Below, one piece after another: positions 6,667 through 6,973 of a stretch of 6,973 nucleotides of DNA. A program made the translations under genes and the position numbers. Below the pieces are notes generated by a model. That model was not told where the DNA came from. It saw nothing but the letters and a program-made list of their open reading frames with translations, and did not search any database. The stretch covers positions 1-6,973 of the forward strand of contig JAGXIA010000048.1 of assembly GCA_024635885.1 (NCBI GenBank), written 5' to 3'. The stretch comes from Helicobacteraceae bacterium. Lineage in GTDB: Bacteria; Campylobacterota; Campylobacteria; Campylobacterales; Sulfurimonadaceae. Numbering within the stretch: position 1 is the stretch's first letter; the number at the start of each line of letters is the position of its first letter.

Positions 6667-6933
6667 CTAATTCTCCTCAGCTAATCGTCTTAATCGCTCT
6701 TGTCTCTGTTGGATCACATAAGAAATTTCATCGTAATCAAATTTACCAAATACGCTCATGTCGTATATTTTCAGTAAAGCCCCGCGACAGCAGCTTTTGT
6801 TGCACTCTGTAACTAATTTTTTGGCTTTTTTAAATGGGAGTGAAGTATTTTGAAATGTATCAATCGCTTGTGAAACAGTTTTTTCGCCACATTCACAAAC
6901 TTGCATTTCGAGGATTTCTTCTTGATTTTTCAT
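6667..6933 (-). CDS. Small Cys-rich protein, probable BFD-like [2Fe-2S] protein
   Basis: With the ATG at 6933 it has 88 residues. Cysteines follow C-x-C (13, 15), then about 28 residues, then C-x3-CC (44, 48, 49), with a helix after the last pair (RGALLKIYDM). Bacterioferritin-associated ferredoxin and the central domain of NifU have a similar plan (C-x-C, about 31 residues, C-x2-C), so a [2Fe-2S] electron-transfer or scaffold role is likely. The second motif is spaced a little differently, so the family call is tentative. The C-terminus is a charged helix (QQRQERLRRLAEEN). The frame extends upstream to a TTG at 6963 and stays open to the edge; I prefer the ATG because the CxC motif is near the N-terminus in this family, but the nearest AAGG is about 13 bases away, longer than ideal. 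It is tightly coupled to the LRR-GNAT gene downstream. Confidence 0.65.
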   Translation of the reverse strand: MKNQEEILEMQVCECGEKTVSQAIDTFQNTSLPFKKAKKLVTECNKSCCRGALLKIYDMSVFGKFDYDEISYVIQQRQERLRRLAEEN

Positions 6934-6943
6934 AGTAATATAC

Positions 6944-6973
6944 TTACCTTTTGATAGCCACAAGGCTACCCTG
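6944..6973 (-). CDS. Possible C-terminal end of an upstream gene
   Basis: A frame open from the right edge reads QGSLVAIKR and ends in TAA at 6946-6944, ten bases before the ATG of the Cys-rich gene. This would be ordinary operon spacing. Nine codons are too few to assign a function, and the alternative is that the Cys-rich frame itself extends upstream beyond the window. Confidence 0.3.
   Translation of the reverse strand, partial: QGSLVAIKR

Noticed and set aside
6667..6963. 98-residue version of the Cys-rich protein starting at TTG 6963
   Set aside because: An ATG ten codons later starts closer to the CxC motif, and the segment upstream overlaps a frame that looks like the end of another gene. 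The choice is not certain.

Overview
The window is an AT-rich stretch carrying the structural genes of a molybdenum nitrogenase, with every supported gene on the minus strand. It therefore reads from high to low coordinates. The low GC, the strong AGGAG-type ribosome sites, a non-PII gene between nifH and nifD, and no NifA/sigma-54 site that I could find by eye upstream of nifH fit a diazotrophic member of the Campylobacterota (epsilonproteobacteria; for example the Sulfurimonas/Arcobacter/Sulfuricurvum range). This placement is an inference from protein flavour and layout; I could not run a database search.

Layout in transcription order. At the right edge are the last codons of a possible upstream gene (6944-6973). 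A small cysteine-rich protein follows (6667-6933) that resembles a BFD-type [2Fe-2S] protein. It is translationally coupled to a 500-residue protein (5163-6665) made of about fourteen leucine-rich repeats fused to a C-terminal GNAT acetyltransferase. A 244-base non-coding gap (4919-5162) probably holds the nifH promoter. Then come nifH (4010-4918), a GC-rich hairpin, a 115-residue unknown gene (3562-3909), a highly folded 166-base gap, nifD (1923-3395, start corrected to the ATG) and nifK (376-1923, sharing one base with nifD). A clear intrinsic terminator lies at 321-347. Beyond it are a separate 61-residue small gene (57-242) and the first codons of another gene leaving the window (1-32).

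NifH (Fe protein) hydrolyses ATP and passes electrons to the NifD2K2 MoFe protein, which reduces N2 to ammonia. All cofactor and P-cluster ligands I checked are present, so the enzyme looks functional. The absence of a vnfG/anfG-like gene and the long NifK N-terminus mark it as the Mo type. The accessory genes are the more novel part: the 115-residue gene occupies the place where archaea and clostridia keep the PII-like NifI regulators but does not look like PII, and the LRR-GNAT and BFD-like pair sits directly upstream of nifH. These are candidates for unrecognised regulation or maturation of nitrogenase in this lineage.
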